64,000 nt of DNA from UBA7430 sp002478765 (lineage in GTDB: Bacteria; Bacteroidota; Bacteroidia; Flavobacteriales; UBA7430). Below are positions 1-7,714 of this stretch, piece after piece (the first letter of the stretch is position 1; each line of letters opens with the position of its first letter). Under the pieces are notes generated by a model. The model ran no database searches, was not told the origin of the DNA, and saw only the letters and a list, made by a program, of their open reading frames with translations. The DNA lies in NCBI GenBank assembly GCA_943789355.1, contig CALSTU010000004.1, positions 620,001 through 684,000 of the forward strand, read 5' to 3'. The position numbers and the translations under genes were made by a program.

Positions 1-473
1 TTGAACCTACGCAACAAGATGTTCAGGATGAGGTCGTATCCATACCTGTTAAGGACCACAGTCAGCAAGTAGATGATCAATCTCCAGCGTTGAGTACATC
101 GACAGATCAAGCTTTTGAAGATCAAAATGTGGCTGTTACTGAACAGCATGTTCCTGAGAAAGAGGAGCCTAAGGCCAGTATTGAGCCAACAGTAGAAAGA
201 GCATCTTCTACGCACAGTAAGGCTGTTCAAGAGCAGATAGAACGAGCTCAAAAACGAAAAGAGCGCTTGCAAAAGTTTAATTATCGTTTTCGAAATAATT
301 CGGTAATCGATAAGGCCGAAAGTGAGCCAGCTTATAAGAGGCAGGGTGTCGAGTTAAACCAAATGAATCACTCCTCCGATGAAACATTGTCGAGGTTAAG
401 TTTGAGTACAAAAGAAGATGGTGAGCTTGAATTAAAAAGCAAGAACTCGTTTTTACATGATAACGTTGATTAA
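1..473 (+). CDS. ftsZ: Cell division protein FtsZ, C-terminal end (partial)
   Basis: This gene enters from the left edge. Its frame opens at base 3 and gives 156 residues before TAA at 471-473. Only the end of the protein is visible: an acidic, low-complexity linker, a basic stretch (QKRKERLQKFNYRFRN) and a conserved tail with EPAYKRQGV and a final HDNVD. In Bacteroidetes FtsZ this tail follows the GTPase domain and binds FtsA and other ring partners. The globular GTPase domain is outside the window, so the call rests on the tail and on the yqeY-like gene 9 bp downstream, a usual neighbour of ftsZ in Flavobacteriia. The TTG at 90 is internal to the frame and is not a start. Confidence 0.85.
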   Translation, partial: EPTQQDVQDEVVSIPVKDHSQQVDDQSPALSTSTDQAFEDQNVAVTEQHVPEKEEPKASIEPTVERASSTHSKAVQEQIERAQKRKERLQKFNYRFRNNSVIDKAESEPAYKRQGVELNQMNHSSDETLSRLSLSTKEDGELELKSKNSFLHDNVD

Positions 474-482
474 TACAAAGTA

Positions 483-938
483 ATGAGTTTAAAAGCACAG
501 ATCATGCCCGCTATGAAAGAGGCTATGAAAGCAAAAGATAAAGTGACTCTTGAAACACTGAGGGCGATTAAAGCTGAATTGTTAAAGGTTGATACAGCTT
601 CTGGATCTTCAGGAGAAATGAGTGAAGCTGAGGAAATCAAATTGCTTCAGAAGATGCAAAAGCAACGCAAAGACGCTGCAACAATTTATATAGAGCAAGG
701 TCGTAAAGATTTAGCTGAAGATGAGCTTGCTCAGACCGAGGTGCTTGCAAAATTTCTTCCCCAGCAAATGACTGAAGTAGAGTTGAAGAGTGCTGTGGCT
801 TTAATACTTGAAAGAGTAGGAGCTACTGAGCCTTCCGATATGGGTAAGGCTATGGGTATGGCTTCAAAAGAGCTTGCAGGTAAAGCTGAAGGACGGGCTA
901 TAGCGGATGCGGTTAAAGCGCTTTTAAATCCGTCATAA
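483..938 (+). CDS. GatB/YqeY domain protein
   Basis: A 151-residue protein made entirely of one GatB/YqeY domain: helical, charged, starting MSLKAQIMPAMKEAMKAKDK, with the family motifs LETLRAIKAEL and, near the end, MGKAMG and GRAIADAVKALL. The domain resembles the tRNA-contacting tail of GatB, the amidotransferase subunit, but free-standing YqeY proteins have no firmly established reaction. It begins 9 bp after the ftsZ stop and is probably co-transcribed with it. A terminator follows at 1081-1112. Length and sequence are normal for the family. The family call is secure; the function is not. Confidence 0.9.
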   Translation: MSLKAQIMPAMKEAMKAKDKVTLETLRAIKAELLKVDTASGSSGEMSEAEEIKLLQKMQKQRKDAATIYIEQGRKDLAEDELAQTEVLAKFLPQQMTEVELKSAVALILERVGATEPSDMGKAMGMASKELAGKAEGRAIADAVKALLNPS

Positions 939-1080
939 CAATTAATGTTTTTGAGTTTTCAACTCCTGTTAAGTGTTTTCACCTACACAATGAGTAATTA
1001 CACCTATTGACTCGTAGCCTATATGAGGCTTACATTTGTCTCATATAATAGTTTTAGTTAATAGTAATATTTTTGGTAAA

Positions 1081-1112
1081 GAGTCCTCACTTTTAGTGGG
1101 GACTCTTTTTTT
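1081..1112 (+). terminator. Rho-independent terminator after yqeY-like gene
   Basis: A ten-base stem, GAGTCCTCAC with GTGGGGACTC (one T-G wobble), closes a TTTTA loop and is followed by a run of seven T. It faces the ftsZ/yqeY direction. Confidence 0.85.
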
Positions 1113-1147
1113 AATACACATCAAGTGATTCCGTTATTTGTATCCAT

Positions 1148-1183
1148 AAAAAAAGCCCTGTTTTTGTACAAAAACAGGGCTTT
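1148..1183 (-). terminator. Terminator of groES-groEL
   Basis: A perfect 14-base stem (AAAGCCCTGTTTTT at 1152-1165, complement at 1170-1183) with a GTAC loop. On the minus strand it sits just after the groEL stop and ends in a T run. It is symmetric and could also stop plus-strand transcripts. Confidence 0.88.
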
Positions 1184-1201
1184 AGTTTGTTTGGAAATCT
1201 C

Positions 1202-2839
1202 TTACATCATTCCCGGCATTCCGCCTGGCATTCCCCCTCCCATTGGGGCTGATGGACTTTCTTCAGGTAAGTCTGCGAGAACACATTCGGTTGTTAGTAG
1301 CATTCCTGCAACCGATGCTGCATTTTCAAGAGCAACACGAGTTACTTTGGTCGGGTCAATGATTCCAGCTTCTAACATGGGTTCAAAGGTGTCTGTTTTG
1401 GCATTGTAACCAAAGTCTGCCTTACCTTCTTGTATTTTAGAGACCACCACAGCACCTTCTCCACCAGCATTCGATACAATTTGTCGTAACGGTGCTTGGA
1501 GAGCTCTTGTGATGATTTGAACACCCGTCTTTTCATCTTCATTTTCAGTATCAATCGTGTTGAGTGATGCTGCAGCTCTAACCAGAGCGACACCTCCACC
1601 AGGAACGATTCCTTCCTCAACGGCAGCTCTTGTAGCATTTAGTGCATCGTCTACTCGATCTTTCTTTTCTTTCATCTCTACTTCAGAAGCTGCACCTACA
1701 TAAAGTACGGCAACTCCACCGGCTAATTTGGCAAGACGTTCTTGAAGTTTTTCACGGTCGTAGTCGGAAGTAGTTGTTTCCATTTGCGCCTTAATTTGGT
1801 TAACACGCAATGCAATAGCTTCCTTCTGACCTTTACCGTTTACAATTGTTGTGTTGTCTTTATCAATAACTACTTTGTCGGTTTGTCCAAGCATTTCTAA
1901 GGAAGCGTTTTCCAATTTAAACCCTCGTTCTTCAGAAACAACAGTACCACCTGTAAGGATCGCAATGTCTTCTAGCATTGCCTTACGACGATCACCAAAG
2001 CCTGGAGCTTTCACAGCAGCGATCTTAAGACTTCCTCTAATTTTGTTTACAACCAATGTAGCAAGGGCTTCTCCATCAACATCTTCTGCAATGATTAGGA
2101 TTGGACGCCCTGTTTGTGTGGTTTGTTCTAGTATCGGAAGCATATCCTTCATATTCGATATCTTTTTATCGTAGATAAGGATGTAAGGATTGTCAAGTTC
2201 TGCTTCCATTTTTTCGGCATTGGTTACAAAATATGGAGACAGGTAGCCTCGGTCAAATTGCATTCCCTCAACAACTTCAACGGTGGTGTCTGTACCTTTA
2301 GCTTCTTCAACGGTAATGACACCCTCTTTTTTGACTTTAGCCATTGCTTCTGCAATTAAAGCACCAATGGTATTGTCGTTGTTCGCAGAAATAGAGGCAA
2401 CTTGCTCAATCTTGTCCAGATTATCGCCTACCTCAATAGATTGTTTTTGAAGCTCGGCAACAACCGCTTTAACAGCTTTGTCAATTCCTCTTTTCAAATC
2501 CATAGGATTAGCACCTGCAGCAACGTTTTTGAGTCCCGTAGCTACAATTTCTTGAGCCAGTACAGTTGCTGTTGTTGTACCATCTCCGGCAATGTCTGCC
2601 GTTTTTGATGCAACTTCTTTCACCATTTGAGCGCCCATGTTTTCAATAGCGTCTTCCAGTTCAATTTCTTTCGCTACACTTACGCCATCTTTGGTAATTG
2701 TTGGTGCACCAAATTTTTTATCAATAACTACGTTTCGACCCTTAGGACCTAATGTAACTTTTACAGCATTTGCCAAAGCATCTACACCTCTTTTGAGTGC
2801 ATCTCTTGCTTCAATATCAAATTTAATATCCTTTGCCAT
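1202..2839 (-). CDS. groEL: Chaperonin GroEL
   Basis: A full-length 60-kDa chaperonin of 545 residues. It forms the double-ring ATPase that folds cytosolic proteins together with GroES. Visible hallmarks are the N-terminal VTLGPKGRNVV, the nucleotide-binding GDGTTT at residues 85-90, the GGGVALVRA segment in the second equatorial half, and the Gly/Met-rich GGM tail ending GGMPGGMPGMM. It lies 11 bp after groES on the same strand and shares its terminator at 1148-1183. No CIRCE repeat (the HrcA operator) was found upstream of the pair, so heat control, if present, uses another route. Nothing about it is unusual. Confidence 0.99.
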   Translation of the reverse strand: MAKDIKFDIEARDALKRGVDALANAVKVTLGPKGRNVVIDKKFGAPTITKDGVSVAKEIELEDAIENMGAQMVKEVASKTADIAGDGTTTATVLAQEIVATGLKNVAAGANPMDLKRGIDKAVKAVVAELQKQSIEVGDNLDKIEQVASISANNDNTIGALIAEAMAKVKKEGVITVEEAKGTDTTVEVVEGMQFDRGYLSPYFVTNAEKMEAELDNPYILIYDKKISNMKDMLPILEQTTQTGRPILIIAEDVDGEALATLVVNKIRGSLKIAAVKAPGFGDRRKAMLEDIAILTGGTVVSEERGFKLENASLEMLGQTDKVVIDKDNTTIVNGKGQKEAIALRVNQIKAQMETTTSDYDREKLQERLAKLAGGVAVLYVGAASEVEMKEKKDRVDDALNATRAAVEEGIVPGGGVALVRAAASLNTIDTENEDEKTGVQIITRALQAPLRQIVSNAGGEGAVVVSKIQEGKADFGYNAKTDTFEPMLEAGIIDPTKVTRVALENAASVAGMLLTTECVLADLPEESPSAPMGGGMPGGMPGMM

Positions 2840-2850
2840 TTCGTTTGTTT

Positions 2851-3129
2851 TTAAATAATTGCTAATAGGTCAGACTCTCGCATTATCAGGTAGTCATTTC
2901 CTTCAAATTTTAGTTCTGTACCTGAATATTTCCCATACAATACTTGATCTCCAACTTTTACAGTCATGTCGAAATCTTTGGTTCCATTCCCTACAGCAAC
3001 AACAATTCCTTTTTGAGGTTTTTCCTGTGCAGTGTCTGGGATAATGATTCCGGAGAGGGTAGTGGTTTCAGCTGGAGCTGGTTCAATCAATACTCTGTCA
3101 GCAAGTGGTTTGATACTTAGTTCAGCCAT
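2851..3129 (-). CDS. groES: Co-chaperonin GroES
   Basis: A 92-residue co-chaperonin, the heptameric lid of GroEL. Typical segments are IKPLADRVLIEPAPAE, the mobile loop TTLSGIIIPDTAQEKPQKG, VGDQVLYGKYSGTEL and the closing YLIMRESDLLAII. It starts at ATG 3127-3129 and is the first gene of groES-groEL. The secG operon ends with a terminator about 110 bp upstream, so the pair needs its own promoter. The closest -7 candidate is TTAATTTG at 3137-3144, one base off the Bacteroidetes consensus and with a long spacer, so the promoter is not resolved. Confidence 0.99.
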   Translation of the reverse strand: MAELSIKPLADRVLIEPAPAETTTLSGIIIPDTAQEKPQKGIVVAVGNGTKDFDMTVKVGDQVLYGKYSGTELKFEGNDYLIMRESDLLAII

Positions 3130-3231
3130 GTTACGTCAAATTAAAAAGTTTATATATAATTTATTTACAAAAGCAAATACTCAGAAATTGTGCCACTTCT
3201 ATTTTTCTGTCAATTTGTCCTAAAAGTAGGG

Positions 3232-3266
3232 TAAAAAAAAATGCCAAACGGGTCAGCTTGGCATTT
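3232..3266 (-). terminator. Terminator after secG
   Basis: The stem AAATGCCAA (3239-3247) pairs with TTGGCATTT (3258-3266). On the minus strand it is followed by a long T run (the A run at 3233-3240). It closes the miaB-to-secG operon. Confidence 0.85.
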
Positions 3267-3284
3267 AGATGTTTTGTGTTATGA

Positions 3285-3599
3285 TTACTCTGTTACTTCA
3301 GGAGATTCCGTGGGAACGAAGTCTTCTGCGCTATCTTCTACTTGCTCAATAATATTCGATTGGCTTTCAATATCAGACCGGTCAATGGCAAAGTTAGAGA
3401 CAAGTGTCAAAGCAACTAAGGCTAATGCAAGTATCCAGGTACTGTGTTCTAGAAAATCAGAGGTTTTTTTGACACCCATGAACTGGTTCCCTTCTCCAAA
3501 TGTGGATGAAAGCCCACCACCTTTTGGGTTTTGAACCAAAATTACTAGTAGCAACAATGCGCAAGTGATGAGTATTAATATAGAAAACAATCCGTACAT
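3285..3599 (-). CDS. secG: Preprotein translocase subunit SecG
   Basis: A 104-residue inner-membrane protein, the small auxiliary subunit of the SecYEG channel. It has two hydrophobic helices, at about residues 4-22 and 54-70, separated by the family loop with VQNPKGGGLSSTFG and FMGVKKTSDFLE. The C-terminus is an acidic extension (EQVEDSAEDFVP) that is common in Bacteroidetes SecG. It is the last gene of the minus-strand operon that begins with miaB, 2 bp after the gene at 3602-4285, and it is followed by a terminator. Confidence 0.95.
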   Translation of the reverse strand: MYGLFSILILITCALLLLVILVQNPKGGGLSSTFGEGNQFMGVKKTSDFLEHSTWILALALVALTLVSNFAIDRSDIESQSNIIEQVEDSAEDFVPTESPEVTE

Positions 3600-3601
3600 A
3601 T

Positions 3602-4285
3602 CTATGAGTTTATTTGTTTAATGGCTTTAATTTGGTTTGCAAATAAACCACTTTTTTGTGGATATTTCAAACTTAAAATTTCGTAGGCTGTAATGGCCTT
3701 ATCCAAGTGTCCTTGTTCGAGGTAAACTTTCGCCAAAGTTTCTGTCATTAGGCTGTTGTTTTCTGTTAAACTTTCTTTGGCTACTTGGTTTGGAGAGAAA
3801 AATTCTTTTTTTGGACGTTCTTTCTTTTTTGACTCCTGGATGAATTCAACAATTTTATTTGTTTTCTCTATCGGTTTGAGGACGCCCTTTTTCTCCGGTT
3901 TAAAACTTCTATCGATGGGTTCAAATCGGGTGATTTTCAGCCATTCGTTGAAGGAGTGCTTCTCCTCTTTATTAAATTCTAGGGGTTTGCCAATTTCCAG
4001 TTTCACTTCTGCTTCTTCGGGTGTCAAGCCTTCTTCTTTTTGACGTTGAAATGATTTTTGAGAAATGTACTCAAAGAGCATGGATCTATTTCCTGAAGTG
4101 GCAGCTGTCATCTTCAGTTCCGAGTTGTATGCATCACTATCAGCGTCTTTTAATGCTTTGAGGCGCAGTTTGTGGATTGAAGCGCAATAGGGGTATTTTG
4201 TGCAGAGTTCATTCAAGCTCGAAAGATCTGCTTTTTTAATGCTTTCGGGTTTCCTAATGAGTTCTATGAATTGTGTGCTTAACAT
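3602..4285 (-). CDS. Tetratricopeptide-like protein of unknown function
   Basis: A 227-residue cytosolic protein without a signal peptide. The N-terminal 75 residues are helical and contain a conserved-looking CTKYPYCASIHKLRLKAL. The middle is Lys/Glu-rich and probably disordered. The C-terminal 50 residues form one TPR-like helical hairpin (TETLAKVYLEQGHLDKAITA then LKYPQKSGLFANQIKAI). It lies 1 bp after the lptE-like gene and 2 bp before secG, so it is translationally linked to envelope-biogenesis genes. The same arrangement is familiar in Flavobacteriia, but I know no assigned role. It may be an adaptor for outer-membrane or secretion work; this is only inferred from position. Confidence 0.75.
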   Translation of the reverse strand: MLSTQFIELIRKPESIKKADLSSLNELCTKYPYCASIHKLRLKALKDADSDAYNSELKMTAATSGNRSMLFEYISQKSFQRQKEEGLTPEEAEVKLEIGKPLEFNKEEKHSFNEWLKITRFEPIDRSFKPEKKGVLKPIEKTNKIVEFIQESKKKERPKKEFFSPNQVAKESLTENNSLMTETLAKVYLEQGHLDKAITAYEILSLKYPQKSGLFANQIKAIKQINS

Positions 4286-4286
4286 A

Positions 4287-4784
4287 CTACCAATTTACAA
4301 CGGCTTTATTAAATAAATCTTCAATTAGTTCTGTAATTACTTCATCGAGCAAACGTTCTTCAATTTGTGAGAGGGTGATGTTACTGTCAAAGTCAGCATA
4401 GCGGTTGAAGCTTTGTTCGTAGGATTTATCCGTCTCAATCTTGTTGACGAAACGAATGAAAATAGTAACGTTCAGTCTGTTTTGATTTGCCTGATCTGCA
4501 GAGCTGATGCTGATGGGATTTATTTGATAATCGCTAATGTATCCTTCAAATTGCAGATCTCCATCAGTCCGTACCAAGTTTAAATCGGTTTGCTGAATCA
4601 CGAAATCTTGAAGATCATCTGTGAATTTCTGACTTAAGATAGGCTGAACTAGTGTGGCTTGGTTTTGAAAATAAGCCACAGAAACCGTACGTGCATCCGG
4701 ATGGATGTCTGCGCCTGTAAAGGTATAAACCCCACAGCTGTAGAAGGTGGCTACGCATGCAATTAGAAGCTTAATTTTCGTCAT
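4287..4784 (-). CDS. lptE: LptE-family outer-membrane lipoprotein
   Basis: A predicted lipoprotein of 165 residues. It starts with MTKIKLLIACVATFYSCG, a short hydrophobic signal peptide ending in a lipobox with Cys at residue 17. The body has GVYTFTGADIHPDARTVSV and FTDDLQDFVIQQTDL, matching the LptE-like family of Bacteroidetes, which helps LptD insert LPS into the outer leaflet. I chose ATG 4782-4784 because it puts the signal peptide at the N-terminus and lies 1 bp after the stop of the sigma-54 activator. A longer frame upstream would overlap that gene by about 95 bp. LptE assignments in this phylum rest on weak similarity, so the role is likely but not certain. Confidence 0.8.
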   Translation of the reverse strand: MTKIKLLIACVATFYSCGVYTFTGADIHPDARTVSVAYFQNQATLVQPILSQKFTDDLQDFVIQQTDLNLVRTDGDLQFEGYISDYQINPISISSADQANQNRLNVTIFIRFVNKIETDKSYEQSFNRYADFDSNITLSQIEERLLDEVITELIEDLFNKAVVNW

Positions 4785-4785
4785 T

Positions 4786-6012
4786 TTACAAATTATATTG
4801 TTTAATTTTCCGATAAAGGGTACGCTCAGAGATGCCGAGTTCTGCTGCCGCTCCTTTTCTTTTACCTCGATGCTTTTCAAGAGCGTTTTTTATCATTTCA
4901 ATTTCTTTATCTTGAAGTGAAAGTGATTCCTGAGGTTTTATTTCCTGTGCCACAATAGTTCTTGCCTCAGTTGAAGCGTCTGTGGAGGTAGGGAGTAAGA
5001 TGGTTTGGCTATGGTTTAATTCATCATATTCCGAATAAATTTCGTTGACTAACTTCTCGTTGTCTTTTTCAAACTCAACTTCACCCTTTGTTAGTTTATG
5101 CGTTAACTTTTTGAGGTCGCTGATGTCTTTTTTCATATCAAAGAGTACCTTATACAGGATTTCTCTTTCGGTGTAATCGTTTGATGCAGTCTTACCATCA
5201 TCGTACAATACAGGTAAAGTCTTTTCAGCGTTGTTGGGCAGATAGTTTTTTAGGGTTAGGGCGTTAATCATACGACTTTCTTCGACTACGGAAACTTGTT
5301 CTGTAACATTTCTCAGTTGTCTGATATTCCCTGGCCATGGGTATACCGATATGAGTTTGACCGCTTCTTCATCAAGGCGAACCGATGGCATGTGGTATTT
5401 TTCAGCAAAATCCATGGCAAACTTTCGAAAGATCAAATGAATGTCATCTTTTCGATCGCGAAGCGGGGGAAGATTTACTTGAACGGTATTCAGTCTGTAG
5501 AATAAATCTTCTCTAAATTTATTTTTTTGGATTGCCAGTTGCATGTTTACATTGGTTGCAGCCACGATACGGACATCTGTTTTTTGAGCTTTAGAAGATC
5601 CCACTTTAATAAATTCTCCGGTCTCTAAAACACGCAATAAACGTACTTGGGTTGCCAGTGGCAATTCACCAACTTCATCCAAGAAGATGGTTCCTCCATC
5701 TGCCACTTCAAAGTATCCTTTTCGGCTGGCTGTTGCTCCTGTAAAAGAACCTTTTTCATGACCAAAAAGCTCACTATCAATAGTCCCCTCCGGAATGGCT
5801 CCGCAGTTTACGGCGATATATGGGCCGTGCTTTCGGGCAGATACTTGATGGATGATTTTTGGAATGACTTCCTTACCCGTACCACTTTCTCCGGAAACCA
5901 TGACAGAAATATCTGTAGGAGCTACCCGGATGGCTTTAGATATACCACGGTCTAGTTCAGGTGAAGAACCTATAATTCCAAATCGCTGTTTAATATCTTG
6001 TACGGACGTCAT
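4786..6012 (-). CDS. Sigma-54-dependent transcriptional activator without a receiver domain
   Basis: A 408-residue enhancer-binding protein. The AAA+ domain starts almost at the N-terminus: Walker A GESGTGKE at residues 41-48, the sigma-54 contact loop GSFTGA at 88-93, and Walker B with FLDEVGEL around 110-116. An acidic linker follows, then a Fis-type helix-turn-helix at about 370-408 (KGAAAELGISERTLYRKI). No N-terminal receiver, GAF or PAS domain is present, so activity must be set by protein level or by a partner, as with PspF-type activators. The contact loop reads GSFTGA where most members have GAFTGA. The gene sits 22 bp after miaB and before the lptE-like gene. This gene order is common in Flavobacteriia; the targets are unknown. 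Confidence 0.95.
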   Translation of the reverse strand: MTSVQDIKQRFGIIGSSPELDRGISKAIRVAPTDISVMVSGESGTGKEVIPKIIHQVSARKHGPYIAVNCGAIPEGTIDSELFGHEKGSFTGATASRKGYFEVADGGTIFLDEVGELPLATQVRLLRVLETGEFIKVGSSKAQKTDVRIVAATNVNMQLAIQKNKFREDLFYRLNTVQVNLPPLRDRKDDIHLIFRKFAMDFAEKYHMPSVRLDEEAVKLISVYPWPGNIRQLRNVTEQVSVVEESRMINALTLKNYLPNNAEKTLPVLYDDGKTASNDYTEREILYKVLFDMKKDISDLKKLTHKLTKGEVEFEKDNEKLVNEIYSEYDELNHSQTILLPTSTDASTEARTIVAQEIKPQESLSLQDKEIEMIKNALEKHRGKRKGAAAELGISERTLYRKIKQYNL

Positions 6013-6034
6013 TTTATAGAATTACGTATTTAAA

Positions 6035-7486
6035 TTAAACATCTACACTTACCCCAATTAGGGTGGCAGAATTACATTCTGTGATCTTCACATTGACGTA
6101 ATCTCCTGCCTTATAATTTTTTTTCGGGAATACAGCTACGGAGTTGTGTGTTGTTCTACCAAAAAGTTCTTGTTCAGATTTTTTTGATACGCCTTCAACC
6201 AAGACTTTAAAGGTTTTGCCAATTTTTGATTGATTGTGTTCCATCGAATGAGCTCTTTGCTTTTCGATAATTTCAGTCAATCTTCTCGATTTAACATCCT
6301 CCGGAACATCATCTTCAAACTGTCGGGCAGCTTTGGTGTTTGGGCGTTCTGAATATTTAAACATGAATCCGTATTCAAATTTTACGTAATCCATCAAGCT
6401 CAGAGTATCCTTGTGTTCTTCTTCTGTTTCTGAGCAGAAACTCGAGATAATGTCTTGTGAGATGGCGCAGTCTGGTATGATTCTTTTGATGGCGTCAATA
6501 CGTTGCATGTACCATTCTCGGGTGTACCCCCTGTTCATCATTTCAAGGATTCTTGTATTTCCAGACTGAACAGGAAGGTGGATGTAGTCGCAAATATTTT
6601 CGTATTTCGCCATGGTTTCCAAGACTTGATCTGTCATGTCTTGTGGGTGTGAAGTAGAAAATCGAATTCTCATTTCAGGACTCACAAGCGCAACTTTTTC
6701 CAACAGTTGTGCGAAGTTCACAGAGCTTGCTTGCTGTAGGCTTGAAAGCTTGTTGAAATCCATTTTCGCTCCCCCGCCATACCATAAATATGAGTCTACA
6801 TTTTGACCCAGAAGTGTTATTTCTTTGTATCCTTTTTCATGAAGTTCCTTCACTTCATTTACGATACTCTCAGTATCTCTGCTTCGCTCTCTACCTCGGG
6901 TAAACGGAACAACACAAAAAGTACACATGTTGTCACAGCCTCTCATGATGGATACAAAGGCAGTAACGCCATTACTGTTGAGGCGAACGGGGCTTATGTC
7001 TGCGTATGTTTCTTCTTTGGATAGTTGAACATTAACCGCTTTTTGGCCTTGGTCAACGGTGGTGATCAAGTTGGGTAAGTCTCGATATGCATCAGGGCCA
7101 ACCACAATATCAACCAATTTCTCTTCCTCCAGGAATTTTGATTTAAGGCGTTCAGCCATGCACCCTAGGACTCCTACGGTCAAGTCTTTTTTGTTTTCTT
7201 TGAGTCTTTGAAAAGTCCTCAAGCGCTTGCGAACGGTTTGTTCCGCTTTTTCCCGGATGGAACAGGTGTTTACGAATATCACATCAGCCTCTTCTATATT
7301 TTTAGTGGTATCGAATCCATGCTCTGAGAGTATGGATGCTACAATTTCACTATCGGAAAAGTTCATCTGGCAGCCATAGCTTTCAATATAAAGCTTTCTT
7401 TCGCCCGTTTTTGGGGTTTCAATCACAAGAGCTTCCCCTTGCTTTCCTTCGTCAATAACTTTGTTACCTGTATGGTATTGTTCCAT
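6035..7486 (-). CDS. miaB: tRNA-2-methylthio-N6-dimethylallyladenosine synthase MiaB
   Basis: A 483-residue radical-SAM methylthiotransferase that adds the 2-methylthio group to i6A37 in tRNAs reading codons that start with U. The N-terminal UPF0004 domain holds the auxiliary-cluster cysteines in YGCQMN, VNTCSIREKA and VLGCMAERLK. The radical-SAM core has the C-x3-C-x2-C motif in RGCDNMCTFCVVPFTRG, and a TRAM domain occupies the last 75 residues. It is the first gene of the operon running to secG and has a clean promoter at 7509-7539. Length and motifs are normal. The related enzyme MtaB is less likely because of the close fit to MiaB throughout. Confidence 0.97.
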   Translation of the reverse strand: MEQYHTGNKVIDEGKQGEALVIETPKTGERKLYIESYGCQMNFSDSEIVASILSEHGFDTTKNIEEADVIFVNTCSIREKAEQTVRKRLRTFQRLKENKKDLTVGVLGCMAERLKSKFLEEEKLVDIVVGPDAYRDLPNLITTVDQGQKAVNVQLSKEETYADISPVRLNSNGVTAFVSIMRGCDNMCTFCVVPFTRGRERSRDTESIVNEVKELHEKGYKEITLLGQNVDSYLWYGGGAKMDFNKLSSLQQASSVNFAQLLEKVALVSPEMRIRFSTSHPQDMTDQVLETMAKYENICDYIHLPVQSGNTRILEMMNRGYTREWYMQRIDAIKRIIPDCAISQDIISSFCSETEEEHKDTLSLMDYVKFEYGFMFKYSERPNTKAARQFEDDVPEDVKSRRLTEIIEKQRAHSMEHNQSKIGKTFKVLVEGVSKKSEQELFGRTTHNSVAVFPKKNYKAGDYVNVKITECNSATLIGVSVDV

Positions 7487-7508
7487 CTGTGTTGTTCTTT
7501 AATCTCAG

Positions 7509-7539
7509 CAAAATTACAAAATGTAACAGTTCTGACAAA
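7509..7539 (-). promoter_or_regulatory. Promoter of miaB
   Basis: On the minus strand a TTTG -33 box (7539-7536) and a perfect TAATTTTG -7 box (7516-7509) are separated by 19 bp, matching the Bacteroidetes consensus. The short inverted repeat TGACA-AAC-TGTCA overlaps the -33 box. Confidence 0.7.
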
Positions 7540-7685
7540 CTGTCATGTAATTTTAGCGTTTAATTTTTTATTTAGACTGGTTGACTAAATATTTTTTTAT
7601 GTAAAAAATTCTTTTAATTTATTAAAAGGGGTAGCCAATAACTAGATAATTCACCCACAATTAGGAAGATTGATAAAACTTATCA

Positions 7686-7693
7686 TAATTTTG
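7686..7693 (+). promoter_or_regulatory. -7 element of topA
   Basis: TAATTTTG, a perfect TAnnTTTG box, lies 21 bp before the topA ATG. No clear -33 box is seen. Confidence 0.55.
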
Positions 7694-7714
7694 TACCAAA
7701 TCTGAGAACTAAAT

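Noticed and set aside
1125..1409. Open frames antisense to groEL and to most other genes
   Set aside because: They are shadows of strongly supported genes on the other strand and have no domain features.
3130..3230. A TGGCAC sequence upstream of groES resembling the -24 half of a sigma-54 promoter
   Set aside because: The -12 half (TTGC at five bases) is absent; the bases there read CTGA. A sigma-54 promoter is not supported.
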